Assembly: GCF_009712605.1 (NCBI RefSeq)
Contig: NZ_WASO01000003.1
Location: 52,523-116,522, forward strand
Length of the DNA: 64,000 bases
Source of the DNA: Paludibacter sp.
GTDB lineage: Bacteria > Bacteroidota > Bacteroidia > Bacteroidales > Paludibacteraceae
Direction: 5' to 3'
Part shown: one piece after another, positions 19,269 through 27,144 of the stretch
How the letters are laid out: every line of letters begins with the position of its first letter
Numbering within the stretch: position 1 is the stretch's first letter
Translations under genes and position numbers: made by a program
Notes under the pieces: model-generated
Database searches by the model: none
What the model saw: the letters and a program-made list of their open reading frames with translations, nothing else
What the model was told of the DNA's origin: nothing

Positions 19269-22200
19269 TTAAAAACCAGCGACTACATACCAGTTTGTGC
19301 CGTCAGATATCATCGTCTCTCCTCTGGATGCTGTTAGAGAGGTGTTATTGACCGGTACGTACGTAATGTATGTGTAAGTACCCGAAGTTCCTGCTTGTAC
19401 ACTATTGTTTCTTATCATTAAAACGCGACCGGGGCAGGTAGTAGGATTTGGCAATGTAATGTTTCCGGCTCCTGCAATCTGAATGTTAATTATGTAATCA
19501 TCATCATTCACTGTAAAGCCGGCAAAGGTGCCTGTGTAGGTTCTTATCTTTGCATATACCGCACCATTCATTTGAACCGTTCCGTTAAAGATTGTCCTTC
19601 CGGCCGATCCTGTAAGTCCTGTATTAGAAAATGTCAGAGTGTTCGCTCCCTGATCTACAGTGGTGTTTTTTGTTAAAGTACCGCCTAACGCAACATCGCT
19701 ACTGGTTACAGTCAAACCATTGCTGGCTGTCGATATACCTGAACCTCCTCCGCTTGGAGTTTGCCATGTGGCCGATCCCGATGCGTTTGCAGTAAGCACT
19801 TTACCTGCGTCTGCGGCGGCAGGAGTTGGCGCTACTGTATTCAGTGTCGATCCTGAATAACTTAACCCACTGCCGAGTGTGATTTCAGAAACTGCCGTTC
19901 CTGACTGTCCCGATCCTAAGAGTTTGTTTGCCGTCATGGTTTGCATCTTGGCGTAAGTAACTGCATTTGATGCTATTTTGGCAGTCGTAACAGCATTGTT
20001 GGAGATAGTACCTGCAGCAGTCACATTCGTGCTGCCATCAAAAGCCGGAGATGTGTATGTAAGGTCTCCGGAAATGGAGATTGTTTTTCCCGTTTGCAGT
20101 TTGGTTGCCGAAGCTGCATTATCAGTAGGTGTTAAATAATCGGTACCTGCAGTTGCTGCTGTAATGGCTCCTGACGTTGCATCACCTTTTAACAGGCCTG
20201 TAACTGTGGTTCCAAGAGAAATATCTGGTACAGCACCTGCTGTGGCAGTACCTTTAAATCCGTTTGTGGTCGCAACAGTCACTCCTGTTACGGTTCCACT
20301 ACTTCCTCCGCTTGGAGCCAACCAAACCGGAGCACCGGAAGCATTTACGGTGAGCACTTTGTTGGCATCTGTTGTAGTTGAAGTCGGAATGCTTGTATTT
20401 AATGTGTTTCCTGTAAAACTCAATCCATTGCCTAAGCTGATTTCAGTAGCTGAGGTTCCGCTAAGACCTGATCCCAATAAGCGGTTAGCAGTCATGGTAG
20501 GAAGCAGATAATCGGTTCCGGGAACTGCCGCTGCGAGACCGGTCCCATCTCCTTTTACCAAACCTGTGACGGTTGTTCCTAATGTTATGGCAGGAACGGC
20601 TCCTGTGGTAGCTGAGCCTTTGAATCCATTTGCAGTATTTACAGAAACTCCTGTTACAGTTCCACTACCACCAGAAGACACTATAGTGGATATTTCTCCC
20701 TGTAAATTTTCTAATGCCGTTTGAACTGTGGTTGCCGTCGATGGTAATCCGTTTTGTACTACAACAGGCACGGTTGCCGCTGTGGCCGAAGTGGTTGGCG
20801 TAGCCCATGTTACTGCGGTTCCGGCTGCGTTAACAGAGAGCACCTTGTTTGCGTCAGTGGTTGCATAAGCCGGAACTTTGGCGTCCACATATGTTTTTAC
20901 TGCTTTTTCAGAAGGATATTTTGTGTCCGAATTTGAAGACAGCGTTCCATCCGTGCTTTTGTTGGCTTTATCTTCCTTAAGGCTCAATGCAGTTTGTGTC
21001 GCAGTACTGATAGGCTTATTAGCATCACTTGTATTGTTAACGTTACCTAGTCCTAAATCGGTTGGAGTGATTGCAAGCATTGTCTTTAGCGAGGTGGCGG
21101 ACAGTGCAGTTGGAGCAGAAGCGGAGCCTGAGTTATTTCCAAGAACAGTATTGTTTGCAATGCTGTTCAATCCAAGAGTTACAGATCCGGAAGTGCCTCC
21201 TCCGACTAACCCTGTTCCGGCTGTTACGCCAGTGATGCTACCAGTTCCGGATCCGGATCCACTTCCGGTAGCCGATAGAACACCTGCGACTAATGAAAGC
21301 CCTGATCCAATTGAGATAGATTCTGGGCTTCCGTTTCCGGTACTTGTGCGCCCAATAAGTGAACCCGATGCAATATCGGCCATTTTGGAATACGTAATGG
21401 CTTTATCAGCTACCGACAAAAGCGAACTGGAAGTTCCGCTTCCGGTTAAGGTTGCATCGTGCGATACTGTTGAAGAACCTCCTCCGCCTGCAGACACTTG
21501 TGCATCCACATAGGTCTTCACTGCTTTTTCCGATGGATATTTAGTATCTGAGTTTGAAGAGAGCGTTCCGTCCGTACTTTTATTTGCTTTGTCTTCTTTC
21601 AGGTCTAATGCGGTTTGAGTTGCCGTGCTGATCGGTTTGTTCAAATCGGATGTGTTATCAACATTGTTAAGTCCAACATCAGACTTTGAAAGCGAAAGCA
21701 TTGTTTTTACCTGCGAGGCGGATAAAGCTGTAGGTGTTGATGAGGATGAAAAAGCATTTCCCAATATTGAGGTTCCTGCAATACTTCCTAAGCCGAGTGT
21801 TACGCTTCCTGATGTTCCCCCTCCGGTCAAGCCGTTTCCTGCATTGACCGCGGTAATAGTTCCCGATCCGCTTCCTCCTCCTGATGAGCCTGTTGCAGAG
21901 AGGACACCTCCGGCAAGCGACAAACCCGATCCTATTGTAATTGCTTCAGCAGCTCCTGTTCCGCTACTTGAGCGTCCAATTAAAGTATTGGAGGAAATAT
22001 CGGCCAGTTTTGGTAGTGTTACCGCTTTATCAATCAATTTGGAAGAGGACACACTGTAATCAGCAAGGCTTAAAGGAGATGACGAAATTCCATTCCCGCT
22101 TAAACTCGAGTCATGATACACCGAAGTGAGTCCTCCTCCGGCTGCTGTTGATATTTGTTGATGAAGAATATTCAAGGCATCCTGAACATTAACGGCATAA

Positions 22201-23114
22201 AGACCCGGAATTTGAGGCGATATCTGAATATTTTCCGCATATGGAAATTCAGGAATCCATGCAACTCCGTTGAAACGTAACGATTGTCCGCTGGCAGGAG
22301 CTGTTGGCGCTATCGGAATGTTTTGAATTTGTGTTACTTTCGTTGATGTATATGCTCCATTCACATCTCCGGATAACGTTAAAGTTCTTGGAGCCCAGAA
22401 GATGCCATCATATAGTAAAGTTTGACCTACTAATGGAATATTTGCTACTACTGGATATCCCTGTAATTTTTCAATTTTTGTAACAGAGCCGGTAGAAGTT
22501 ACGTCACCTGTAAGGTTTGTGGTGCCGGTGGTTGTCCCACCGGTAGTTCCGCCTGTGGTGCCACCTGTCGAAGTGTTGATGCCATCAATCATATCTTTCA
22601 GTAACTTACCCTGATATGCAGATAAGGCAGATGTGGACGAAGTCGAAGTAAGGTTGTCGATCACAGGAGTTGGTGAAGTAGAACTGCTGCTGCCTCCGCT
22701 ACTACTGCTGCTGCCACTGTTTAATGCGTAAAGCGCATAAGGTACACTTAACAACTGGCTTACACCTGAAATTGTATAGTTGGTACCTCCGGTTGGATCG
22801 GTTTCGGTCTTAATATAATAAGGACCTTTAGACCAATCAATTGAATTGAAGAAGGATACCTGGGCAATCCCGCCTCCCACTTCAAGAGAAACCAACCCGT
22901 TGGCATTGGTCGGGACTATATGATTTTCAACATATACCGCAGGACCGGTTGACGTGCCCTGTAAAATACTGATTCGTATACCAACAGTTTTGTTTTGAAT
23001 GAGATTCGAATTGGCATCTCGGATAATGGCCTGATAAGTCATCCTTTGTGGTGCCTGAGCATACAAAATTGTTGTAATGAACAGTGCAGTTAGTAAATGT
23101 AGCAGATGTTTCAT
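19269..23114 (-). CDS. Secreted 1281-aa fibre-like protein with conserved Bacteroidota N-terminal domain
   Basis: A signal peptide (residues 1-19, ending LYAQ) is followed by a compact domain (about 20-135) starting APQRMTYQAIIRDANSN and ending VPYALYAL, a module common at the N-terminus of Bacteroidota fibre proteins. Ser/Gly linkers and tail-fibre repeats follow. A block with NKPISTATQTALDLKEDKANKS and YPSEKAVKTYVDA occurs twice about 622 bp apart, conserved as protein but diverged as DNA. The C-terminus (ITLPNPTTCPGRVLMIRNN ... MISDGTNWYVVAGF) is a fibre-tip domain seen in phage-related fibres. Its ATG overlaps the upstream gene's stop by 4 nt, a classical translational-coupling arrangement. 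Extracellular fibre subunit by inference. Confidence 0.8.
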   Translation of the reverse strand: MKHLLHLLTALFITTILYAQAPQRMTYQAIIRDANSNLIQNKTVGIRISILQGTSTGPAVYVENHIVPTNANGLVSLEVGGGIAQVSFFNSIDWSKGPYYIKTETDPTGGTNYTISGVSQLLSVPYALYALNSGSSSSSGGSSSSTSPTPVIDNLTSTSSTSALSAYQGKLLKDMIDGINTSTGGTTGGTTGGTTTGTTNLTGDVTSTGSVTKIEKLQGYPVVANIPLVGQTLLYDGIFWAPRTLTLSGDVNGAYTSTKVTQIQNIPIAPTAPASGQSLRFNGVAWIPEFPYAENIQISPQIPGLYAVNVQDALNILHQQISTAAGGGLTSVYHDSSLSGNGISSSPLSLADYSVSSSKLIDKAVTLPKLADISSNTLIGRSSSGTGAAEAITIGSGLSLAGGVLSATGSSGGGSGSGTITAVNAGNGLTGGGTSGSVTLGLGSIAGTSILGNAFSSSSTPTALSASQVKTMLSLSKSDVGLNNVDNTSDLNKPISTATQTALDLKEDKANKSTDGTLSSNSDTKYPSEKAVKTYVDAQVSAGGGGSSTVSHDATLTGSGTSSSLLSVADKAITYSKMADIASGSLIGRTSTGNGSPESISIGSGLSLVAGVLSATGSGSGSGTGSITGVTAGTGLVGGGTSGSVTLGLNSIANNTVLGNNSGSASAPTALSATSLKTMLAITPTDLGLGNVNNTSDANKPISTATQTALSLKEDKANKSTDGTLSSNSDTKYPSEKAVKTYVDAKVPAYATTDANKVLSVNAAGTAVTWATPTTSATAATVPVVVQNGLPSTATTVQTALENLQGEISTIVSSGGSGTVTGVSVNTANGFKGSATTGAVPAITLGTTVTGLVKGDGTGLAAAVPGTDYLLPTMTANRLLGSGLSGTSATEISLGNGLSFTGNTLNTSIPTSTTTDANKVLTVNASGAPVWLAPSGGSSGTVTGVTVATTNGFKGTATAGAVPDISLGTTVTGLLKGDATSGAITAATAGTDYLTPTDNAASATKLQTGKTISISGDLTYTSPAFDGSTNVTAAGTISNNAVTTAKIASNAVTYAKMQTMTANKLLGSGQSGTAVSEITLGSGLSYSGSTLNTVAPTPAAADAGKVLTANASGSATWQTPSGGGSGISTASNGLTVTSSDVALGGTLTKNTTVDQGANTLTFSNTGLTGSAGRTIFNGTVQMNGAVYAKIRTYTGTFAGFTVNDDDYIINIQIAGAGNITLPNPTTCPGRVLMIRNNSVQAGTSGTYTYITYVPVNNTSLTASRGETMISDGTNWYVVAGF

Positions 23115-23608
23115 TGTTGAATATAATCCTTTATAATTTTGAAAATTCGCAGAATATTTTTCTTAGGATTCATGACGGTCAGCAGGTAAGTTCCTGTTGG
23201 TAAGTCTACCATTGAAACAACAGTGCTGGCGGTTTGTATATCTTCTTGTTTGATTAAATTTTTGCCGGTGTCATACAACAGATACTTCAGATCTTTGAAA
23301 TTGGCATTTTTGACGGTAAGCGTTACATAGTTCGTCGTAGGATTTGGAAACACAATGCAATCGATGGTTAAATCGCTTGACGGTGCGTCGCTTGGAATGA
23401 TGCCGGATATTTTATCAAAAGCTTGTTGTACTCCCTCTCCAAATGTTATATTAGATACAGAAATACTTGTATATGATACCTGTCCTAATGTATAGCTTAC
23501 AGATCCCCCTTTGCCTGAAATGTTTCCACCGGCGCTTGATGTTGCCTCCTGAGCACAGAGCACAAGAGGGAACAATAGAGAAAGAAATATAAATACAAAA
23601 AATCTCAT
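23111..23608 (-). CDS. Small T9SS-sorted secreted protein, first gene of the fibre operon
   Basis: 165 aa. Signal peptide at 1-19 (ending LVLCAQ), then a short ISGKGGSVSYTLGQVSYTS module with GVQQAFD, a segment frequent in Bacteroidota secreted proteins. Residues ~80-165 match a type A T9SS C-terminal sorting domain: VFPNPTTNYVTLTV, then LYDTGKNLI, then LPTGTYLLTV and a final Ile/Lys-rich strand. Such domains target proteins through the PorU-type sortase and anchor them to surface lipopolysaccharide. It may cap or anchor the fibres whose genes follow. Its last codons overlap the next start by 4 nt. No enzymatic motif is seen. Confidence 0.8.
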   Translation of the reverse strand: MRFFVFIFLSLLFPLVLCAQEATSSAGGNISGKGGSVSYTLGQVSYTSISVSNITFGEGVQQAFDKISGIIPSDAPSSDLTIDCIVFPNPTTNYVTLTVKNANFKDLKYLLYDTGKNLIKQEDIQTASTVVSMVDLPTGTYLLTVMNPKKNILRIFKIIKDYIQQ

Positions 23609-24850
23609 ATATAAGCAAATAAAAATTAAAATATGATTTTTAAGATAACATTCAGTTTGGGTCTTGCGTTTATTGAATAATCAGCGTTTTACTAATCTTT
23701 GCTTTTGTTTGTTTTCTCGAAATAAAAGCCAATACTGGATAGTTAGTTCATAATATATTGTATTACAATATGAAATGACCAACATAAACCTCTCTGCACA
23801 CTGTAACATATCGGCTGCCGATTTATTATCAGTAGAGGTTGTTTTTGACATGAAAACAAAAATTGTGTATGCTCCGAAATGGACATACCATGTCAAATGA
23901 ATTAATAAAATAATGGATTTTTCTCTTTTAATTATTTAATAAAACTGCTTCGGACGCGCTTAGCGATGAAGCAAGATCGGAAATGAAAGGATTGTTTCAT
24001 TTCCTTGGATGATTTTGTCAACCAAAAATTGTCAGAATGATTAAATAGACTTGTTGTAAAATTACAGCCATTCAACTCAAGCGGTATCTCTCTCTTCGAT
24101 TATAAATGCCTGATTACGATTTGTATTCGGCATAAAATAAGGCTGGTTCTCTTTAGATAGGACAAATATATTTGTGGTTTTTTGAATGTTGCGTTTAACA
24201 ATTGCATATAAAGCAACACTTCAATTCAAAAATAATTAAATTTGATGAATATCCCAACGGTATCGCATATTTTTTGCGTTAAAATACATTTTTGTTTCAG
24301 ATTGTTTTTAGGTTAACCTATCAAGGTGCGTTATCTCGGAGTTTTGTTCGTTAAATTTTTGGTTTCTGACATGTAATTTTTTGTTTTTATTTTCATAAAG
24401 CAAAGATTAATAATGTGATGATGATTAAAGCAGGTGTTATTTTTTTGGATGAAAAATTGGAAGGAGAATTCGATTTGTAGTCAATCTACGACTAATAAAT
24501 ACGTTACAAGCAAACCAATAAAGTAGCCGGCGTATTCATTTTTGTCTTTGTTTAAGCGTAATATACCGAAGAATAAAAAAGATATAAATTATAAAAAATT
24601 AAAAAATAACAAATGCCTTGTAGAGCTGAATATTCCATTGAAGGATGGAATGAAAATCTACTGTCATTATAGTATGCGAAAGCATATTTTGAAGAAGGGC
24701 TGGTTTTGTGGATACCTTCTCAAAGGGTTCTTATGGTGATTATTGATAGGGGTGTTGTAAAAATAGAAGATAATTCTTTTTATTTATTGCCGATAATTAT
24801 GTATTTTTGCGCACCAAATAGAATTTTCATCTTATAAACATTCCATTTTT
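23609..24850. other. 1.2-kb gene-poor, AT-rich intergenic region
   Basis: This region separates the divergent fibre operon (minus) and the TPR gene (plus). No convincing CDS is seen. Minus-strand TAnnTTTG-like -7 boxes lie at 24163-24170 and 24227-24234 and are candidates for the fibre-operon promoter, which would give a leader of roughly 550-600 nt; neither has a clear -33 TTTG. A perfect 9-bp inverted repeat (23980-23988 with 23995-24003, loop of 6) could be a leader hairpin. A long regulatory leader for the fibre operon is an inference. Confidence 0.5.
24802..24809 (+). promoter_or_regulatory. Bacteroidota -7 promoter box for TPR gene
   Basis: TATTTTTG matches the Bacteroidota -7 consensus TAnnTTTG and lies about 42 nt before the start codon of the TPR gene. 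The -33 element is only a T-rich run. Confidence 0.5.
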
Positions 24851-25543
24851 ATGGCAACAAAAAAAGAAGCGCAAGAACCTGATAATCTGAAAACCGTTGA
24901 AAACGTGTTAAGTAAGTCAGAAGCTTTCATTGAAAAATACCAAAAACAAATTTTATACGGTGTCGGCGTAGTAGTGCTGGTTGTACTGGCCATCCTTGCT
25001 TTCCGAAACTGGTATCTTGTTCCAAGAGAAAATAATGCCGAAACCAAATTGGCGGCATGTCAAAATTATTTTGCTGTTGATTCGTTTAGAGTTGCTCTTA
25101 ATGGCGATGGTACAGAAAACTGTATTGGTTTCAAAGGTGTGATTGACGAATATGGCATGACAAAATCGGCCAATCTTGCAAATGCATACGCTGGCGTTTG
25201 TAGCTATAAGCTGAAAGATTACAATAACGCTATCAAATATCTGGAAAAGTTCAGCGGGAAAGATGTTAATATTGCTCCTTCTATTACAGGTCTTATTGGT
25301 GACTGTTATGTTGAATTGGGTAAAGTTGATGACGGTATTAAGTACTTCATGAAGGCTGCCGATTCAGAAAATGAAATGATCAGTCCTATTTATCTTAAAA
25401 AAGCAGCCATTGCATATGAAAGCAAAGGCGATTATAAAAAAGCGATTGAGATTTACACAAAGATTAAAGATGAATATATAAGAAGTCAGGAAGCTTCGGA
25501 TATCGATCGTTATATCGCCCGTGCTCAAACTTTTGTGAAATAA
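24851..25543 (+). CDS. Membrane-anchored tetratricopeptide-repeat protein
   Basis: 230 aa. A cytoplasmic N-terminus rich in charged residues leads to one transmembrane helix (about residues 34-52, VGVVVLVVLAILAF). A TPR-type helical domain (~90-225) follows, with repeats such as NAYAGVCSYKLKDYNNAIKYLEKF and KKAAIAYESKGDYKKAIEIYTKI. This resembles the single-pass TPR proteins of the YfgM type, which act as scaffolds at the inner membrane. It precedes ribH, as is common in Bacteroidales, but a terminator-like hairpin lies between them, so coupling is partial at most. No enzymatic motif; the partner is unknown. Confidence 0.8.
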   Translation: MATKKEAQEPDNLKTVENVLSKSEAFIEKYQKQILYGVGVVVLVVLAILAFRNWYLVPRENNAETKLAACQNYFAVDSFRVALNGDGTENCIGFKGVIDEYGMTKSANLANAYAGVCSYKLKDYNNAIKYLEKFSGKDVNIAPSITGLIGDCYVELGKVDDGIKYFMKAADSENEMISPIYLKKAAIAYESKGDYKKAIEIYTKIKDEYIRSQEASDIDRYIARAQTFVK

Positions 25544-25578
25544 AACATTCTCTCGTTAATTTACGGGGAATAAAATAT

Positions 25579-25610
25579 AACTGCTTCAAAATAGTTGGAG
25601 CAGTTTTTTT
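25579..25610 (+). terminator. Rho-independent terminator after TPR gene
   Basis: A 9-bp stem (25579-25587 with 25597-25605, one T/G wobble, 9-nt loop) is followed by a T run to 25610. It lies 36 nt after the TPR stop codon and 22 nt before ribH, so ribH expression would need read-through or its own promoter. Confidence 0.75.
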
Positions 25611-25632
25611 ATAACAATTTCAAAACAATCTT

Positions 25633-26121
25633 ATGTCAACTGCAAATCATAATCTGTCTGACTACGAAAGTGATAAACTCCCATCAGCCAGCGATATGCG
25701 TTTTGGTGTTGTAGTGTCGGAGTGGAATCCGAATGTTACGGAGAGTTTATTGGAAGGTGTGCTGCAAACATTGCAGAACCAGGGTGCTGCACCTGATCAA
25801 ATTGTTGTTCAGTATGTGCCCGGAAGTTTTGAACTGGTTTACGGAGCTAAATTTTTAGCCGAAAATGCAAAAGTGGATGCTGTAATTGCTCTTGGGTCTG
25901 TGGTTCGCGGTGATACTCCTCACTTCGACTACGTTTGTCAGGGCGTAACACACGGCATTTCTTATCTTAACGCGACGCAAACAGTGCCCATTATCTTTGG
26001 TGTTCTTACCACAGATAATATGGAGCAGGCAACCGATCGTGCAGGTGGCAGATATGGAAACAAAGGCGATGAAGCTGCTGTTACTGCCATTAAAATGGTT
26101 GCTTTGAAGCGTGGTTTATAA
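25633..26121 (+). CDS. ribH: 6,7-dimethyl-8-ribityllumazine synthase
   Basis: 162 aa, the usual length for the family. Lumazine synthase condenses 5-amino-6-ribitylamino-uracil with 3,4-dihydroxy-2-butanone 4-phosphate in the penultimate step of riboflavin synthesis, in the cytosol as pentamers or 60-mers. Diagnostic motifs: PGSFEL at 63-68 (usually PGxFEL) and [10 protein letters not shown] at 92-101, with His97 in the catalytic position. VSEWN (29-33) forms part of the substrate pocket. No other riboflavin genes are nearby. Followed by a strong hairpin terminator. Confidence 0.96.
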   Translation: MSTANHNLSDYESDKLPSASDMRFGVVVSEWNPNVTESLLEGVLQTLQNQGAAPDQIVVQYVPGSFELVYGAKFLAENAKVDAVIALGSVVRGDTPHFDYVCQGVTHGISYLNATQTVPIIFGVLTTDNMEQATDRAGGRYGNKGDEAAVTAIKMVALKRGL

Positions 26122-26133
26122 ACAGACATTTGG

Positions 26134-26174
26134 AGAGGAGCCTGCGCAGACGTGTGCCGGTTTCTCTTTTTTTT
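26134..26174 (+). terminator. Terminator after ribH
   Basis: A 9-bp outer stem (26134-26142 with 26159-26167, two G/T wobbles) encloses an inner 5-bp stem and is followed by eight T residues. It ends 6 nt before the stop of the convergent DUF6132 gene. Confidence 0.75.
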
Positions 26175-26179
26175 GTGGC

Positions 26180-26359
26180 TCACAGCGTAAAAAGCAATCC
26201 CAAAATAGCTCCGTAGATCGTTGAGATGTATTTGTTTGACGTGATGGGGCAGCTTCCTGAGGCGCATCCGATAAAGCGGTAGTATAAATATCCGATAACA
26301 GCTCCGGATATCGTTCCCAAAATGACTTTGAGAAAATGATGGGAAAGAATATTTTCCAT
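26180..26359 (-). CDS. Small DUF6132 membrane protein
   Basis: 59 aa. Translation on the minus strand from the ATG at 26359 gives MENILSHHFLKVILG, then GAVIGYLYYRFIGCASGSCPITSNKYISTIYGAILGLLFTL. This is the hallmark pattern of the small Bacteroidota DUF6132 family: a Gly-rich helix, GYxYY, Cys-x3-Cys with CPITSN, and a second Gly-rich helix ending near the stop. Two short membrane helices flank a Cys-containing loop. Function is not established. It is convergent with ribH and divergent from the zinc-ribbon gene, with its own -7 box at 26403-26410. Confidence 0.85.
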   Translation of the reverse strand: MENILSHHFLKVILGTISGAVIGYLYYRFIGCASGSCPITSNKYISTIYGAILGLLFTL

Positions 26360-26402
26360 GTTTTAATGTATTGTTTTTGCCGTTTTTCCTTGTTTCAGAC
26401 AA

Positions 26403-26410
26403 CAAAAATA
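26403..26410 (-). promoter_or_regulatory. -7 promoter box for DUF6132 gene
   Basis: Read on the minus strand this is TATTTTTG (TAnnTTTG consensus), 44 nt before the DUF6132 start. No clear -33 element. Confidence 0.5.
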
Positions 26411-26474
26411 GCCAAGAAAGATGAATTATAATAATATCACCCGATAAATTATAATCATATCACTTTTTTATTGC

Positions 26475-26482
26475 TATTTTTG
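26475..26482 (+). promoter_or_regulatory. -7 promoter box for zinc-ribbon gene
   Basis: TATTTTTG matches the TAnnTTTG consensus, 25 nt before the start codon of the zinc-ribbon gene, giving a very short leader. Confidence 0.5.
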
Positions 26483-26506
26483 CATACTGAATAAGAATCA
26501 TTTTTT

Positions 26507-26935
26507 ATGTTGTTCAAAAAATCAATAACCCCGGAACTGGCTCAGGAATTGTTTGATGATAGCGAAAAGACACTGCGTTTTATCGCTGATATTAAATGGG
26601 AAGAGGGATTCGTGTGCCGTAAATGCGGAAACACCAACTATTGCGATGGTAAGTCTCCATCATCGCGTCGTTGCACAAGGTGTAAAACAGAAGAATCTGC
26701 CACTGCGCATACTCTTTTTCATAATTGTAAATTTCCAATTAACAAGGCGTTCTATATCGCATATACGGTGTGTGTCGAAGGCAAGCCGCTTTCTTCCTAC
26801 TGTTATGCCGATCAGCTGAGTTTGAATCAAATGACGTGCTGGAAGTTTCGTAAGCGGATTGAGAACTGCCTCAGCAAGCACAAAGAGAAGGCAGAAGAAT
26901 CATCGCTGCAATCAATTTTAATGACGCAAGATTAG
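26507..26935 (+). CDS. Stand-alone IS1595-type zinc-ribbon protein
   Basis: 142 aa. The pattern FIADIKWEEGFVCRKCGN (C37, C40) with RRCTRCK (C56, C59), followed by HTLFHNCKFPINKAFYIAY, reproduces the N-terminal zinc ribbon and following helices of IS1595-family transposases. The protein ends at 142 aa after a helical region with KFRKRIENCLSKHKEK, so the catalytic DDE/DDN domain is absent. There are no terminal inverted repeats or second ORF nearby, and it has its own promoter box. This could be a transposase remnant or, since the frame is intact with a tidy end, a domesticated DNA-binding protein; the second reading is inference. Confidence 0.75.
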   Translation: MLFKKSITPELAQELFDDSEKTLRFIADIKWEEGFVCRKCGNTNYCDGKSPSSRRCTRCKTEESATAHTLFHNCKFPINKAFYIAYTVCVEGKPLSSYCYADQLSLNQMTCWKFRKRIENCLSKHKEKAEESSLQSILMTQD

Positions 26936-26942
26936 AACAGCC

Positions 26943-26973
26943 TTTGTTTTATTGCAAATTATTCTTATCTTTG
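26943..26973 (+). promoter_or_regulatory. Consensus promoter of tRNA-Tyr
   Basis: TTTG at 26943-26946, a 19-nt spacer, then TATCTTTG at 26966-26973 match the Bacteroidota housekeeping consensus. The tRNA begins 17 nt after the -7 box. Confidence 0.8.
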
Positions 26974-26989
26974 CACCCGCTTTAAGGAA

Positions 26990-27072
26990 GGGCAGTTACC
27001 AGAGTGGCCAAATGGGGCAGACTGTAAATCTGCTAGCTTACGCTTACGGTGGTTCGAATCCATCACTGCCCA
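26990..27072 (+). tRNA. tRNA-Tyr (anticodon GTA)
   Basis: The acceptor stem is GGGCAGT (26990-26996) with ACTGCCC (27065-27071), and the discriminator is A at 27072. The anticodon stem GCAGA/TCTGC carries loop CTGTAAA, anticodon GTA. A long class-II variable arm, as expected for bacterial tRNA-Tyr, is followed by a T arm with TTCGAAT. Only CC of the CCA end is encoded. This tRNA is one of the four substrates of queuosine modification, and queuosine genes lie immediately downstream. Confidence 0.95.
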
Positions 27073-27110
27073 CCTTCTTTTACTTAATGTTGCTCAATAC
27101 AATTACGGGC

Positions 27111-27141
27111 ACGTGTTCTTGGTAACCACGTAAAAAACAAG
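27111..27141 (+). promoter_or_regulatory. Probable preQ1-I riboswitch upstream of yhhQ
   Basis: P1 is ACGTG (27111-27115) with CACGT (27127-27131), enclosing the loop TTCTTGGTAAC. The A-rich tail AAAAAACAAG (27132-27141) can form the H-type pseudoknot P2 through CTTG (27118-27121) with CAAG (27138-27141). Stem, loop and tail match the preQ1-I aptamer as known from Bacillus queC and Thermoanaerobacter leaders. It ends 3 nt before the yhhQ start, so ligand binding would hide the initiation region (translational OFF switch). The downstream genes carry and use queuosine precursors, which fits. Confidence 0.85.
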
Positions 27142-27144
27142 ATT

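Noticed and set aside
1-23608. Prophage tail module
   Set aside because: Fibre-type repeats are phage-like, but every protein has a Sec signal peptide, one has a T9SS sorting domain, and no capsid, portal, terminase, tape-measure or lysis gene is seen.
23681-23896. Minus-strand 71-codon ORF
   Set aside because: No recognisable domain, odd composition, and it lies in the AT-rich region upstream of the fibre operon; chance frame likely.
24542-24739. Plus-strand 65-codon ORF starting at TTG
   Set aside because: Lys/Asn-rich translation of AT-rich intergenic DNA with no ATG and no known family.
25962-26405. 147-codon minus-strand ORF overlapping ribH
   Set aside because: It is antisense to ribH and out of frame with the real DUF6132 gene at 26180-26359.
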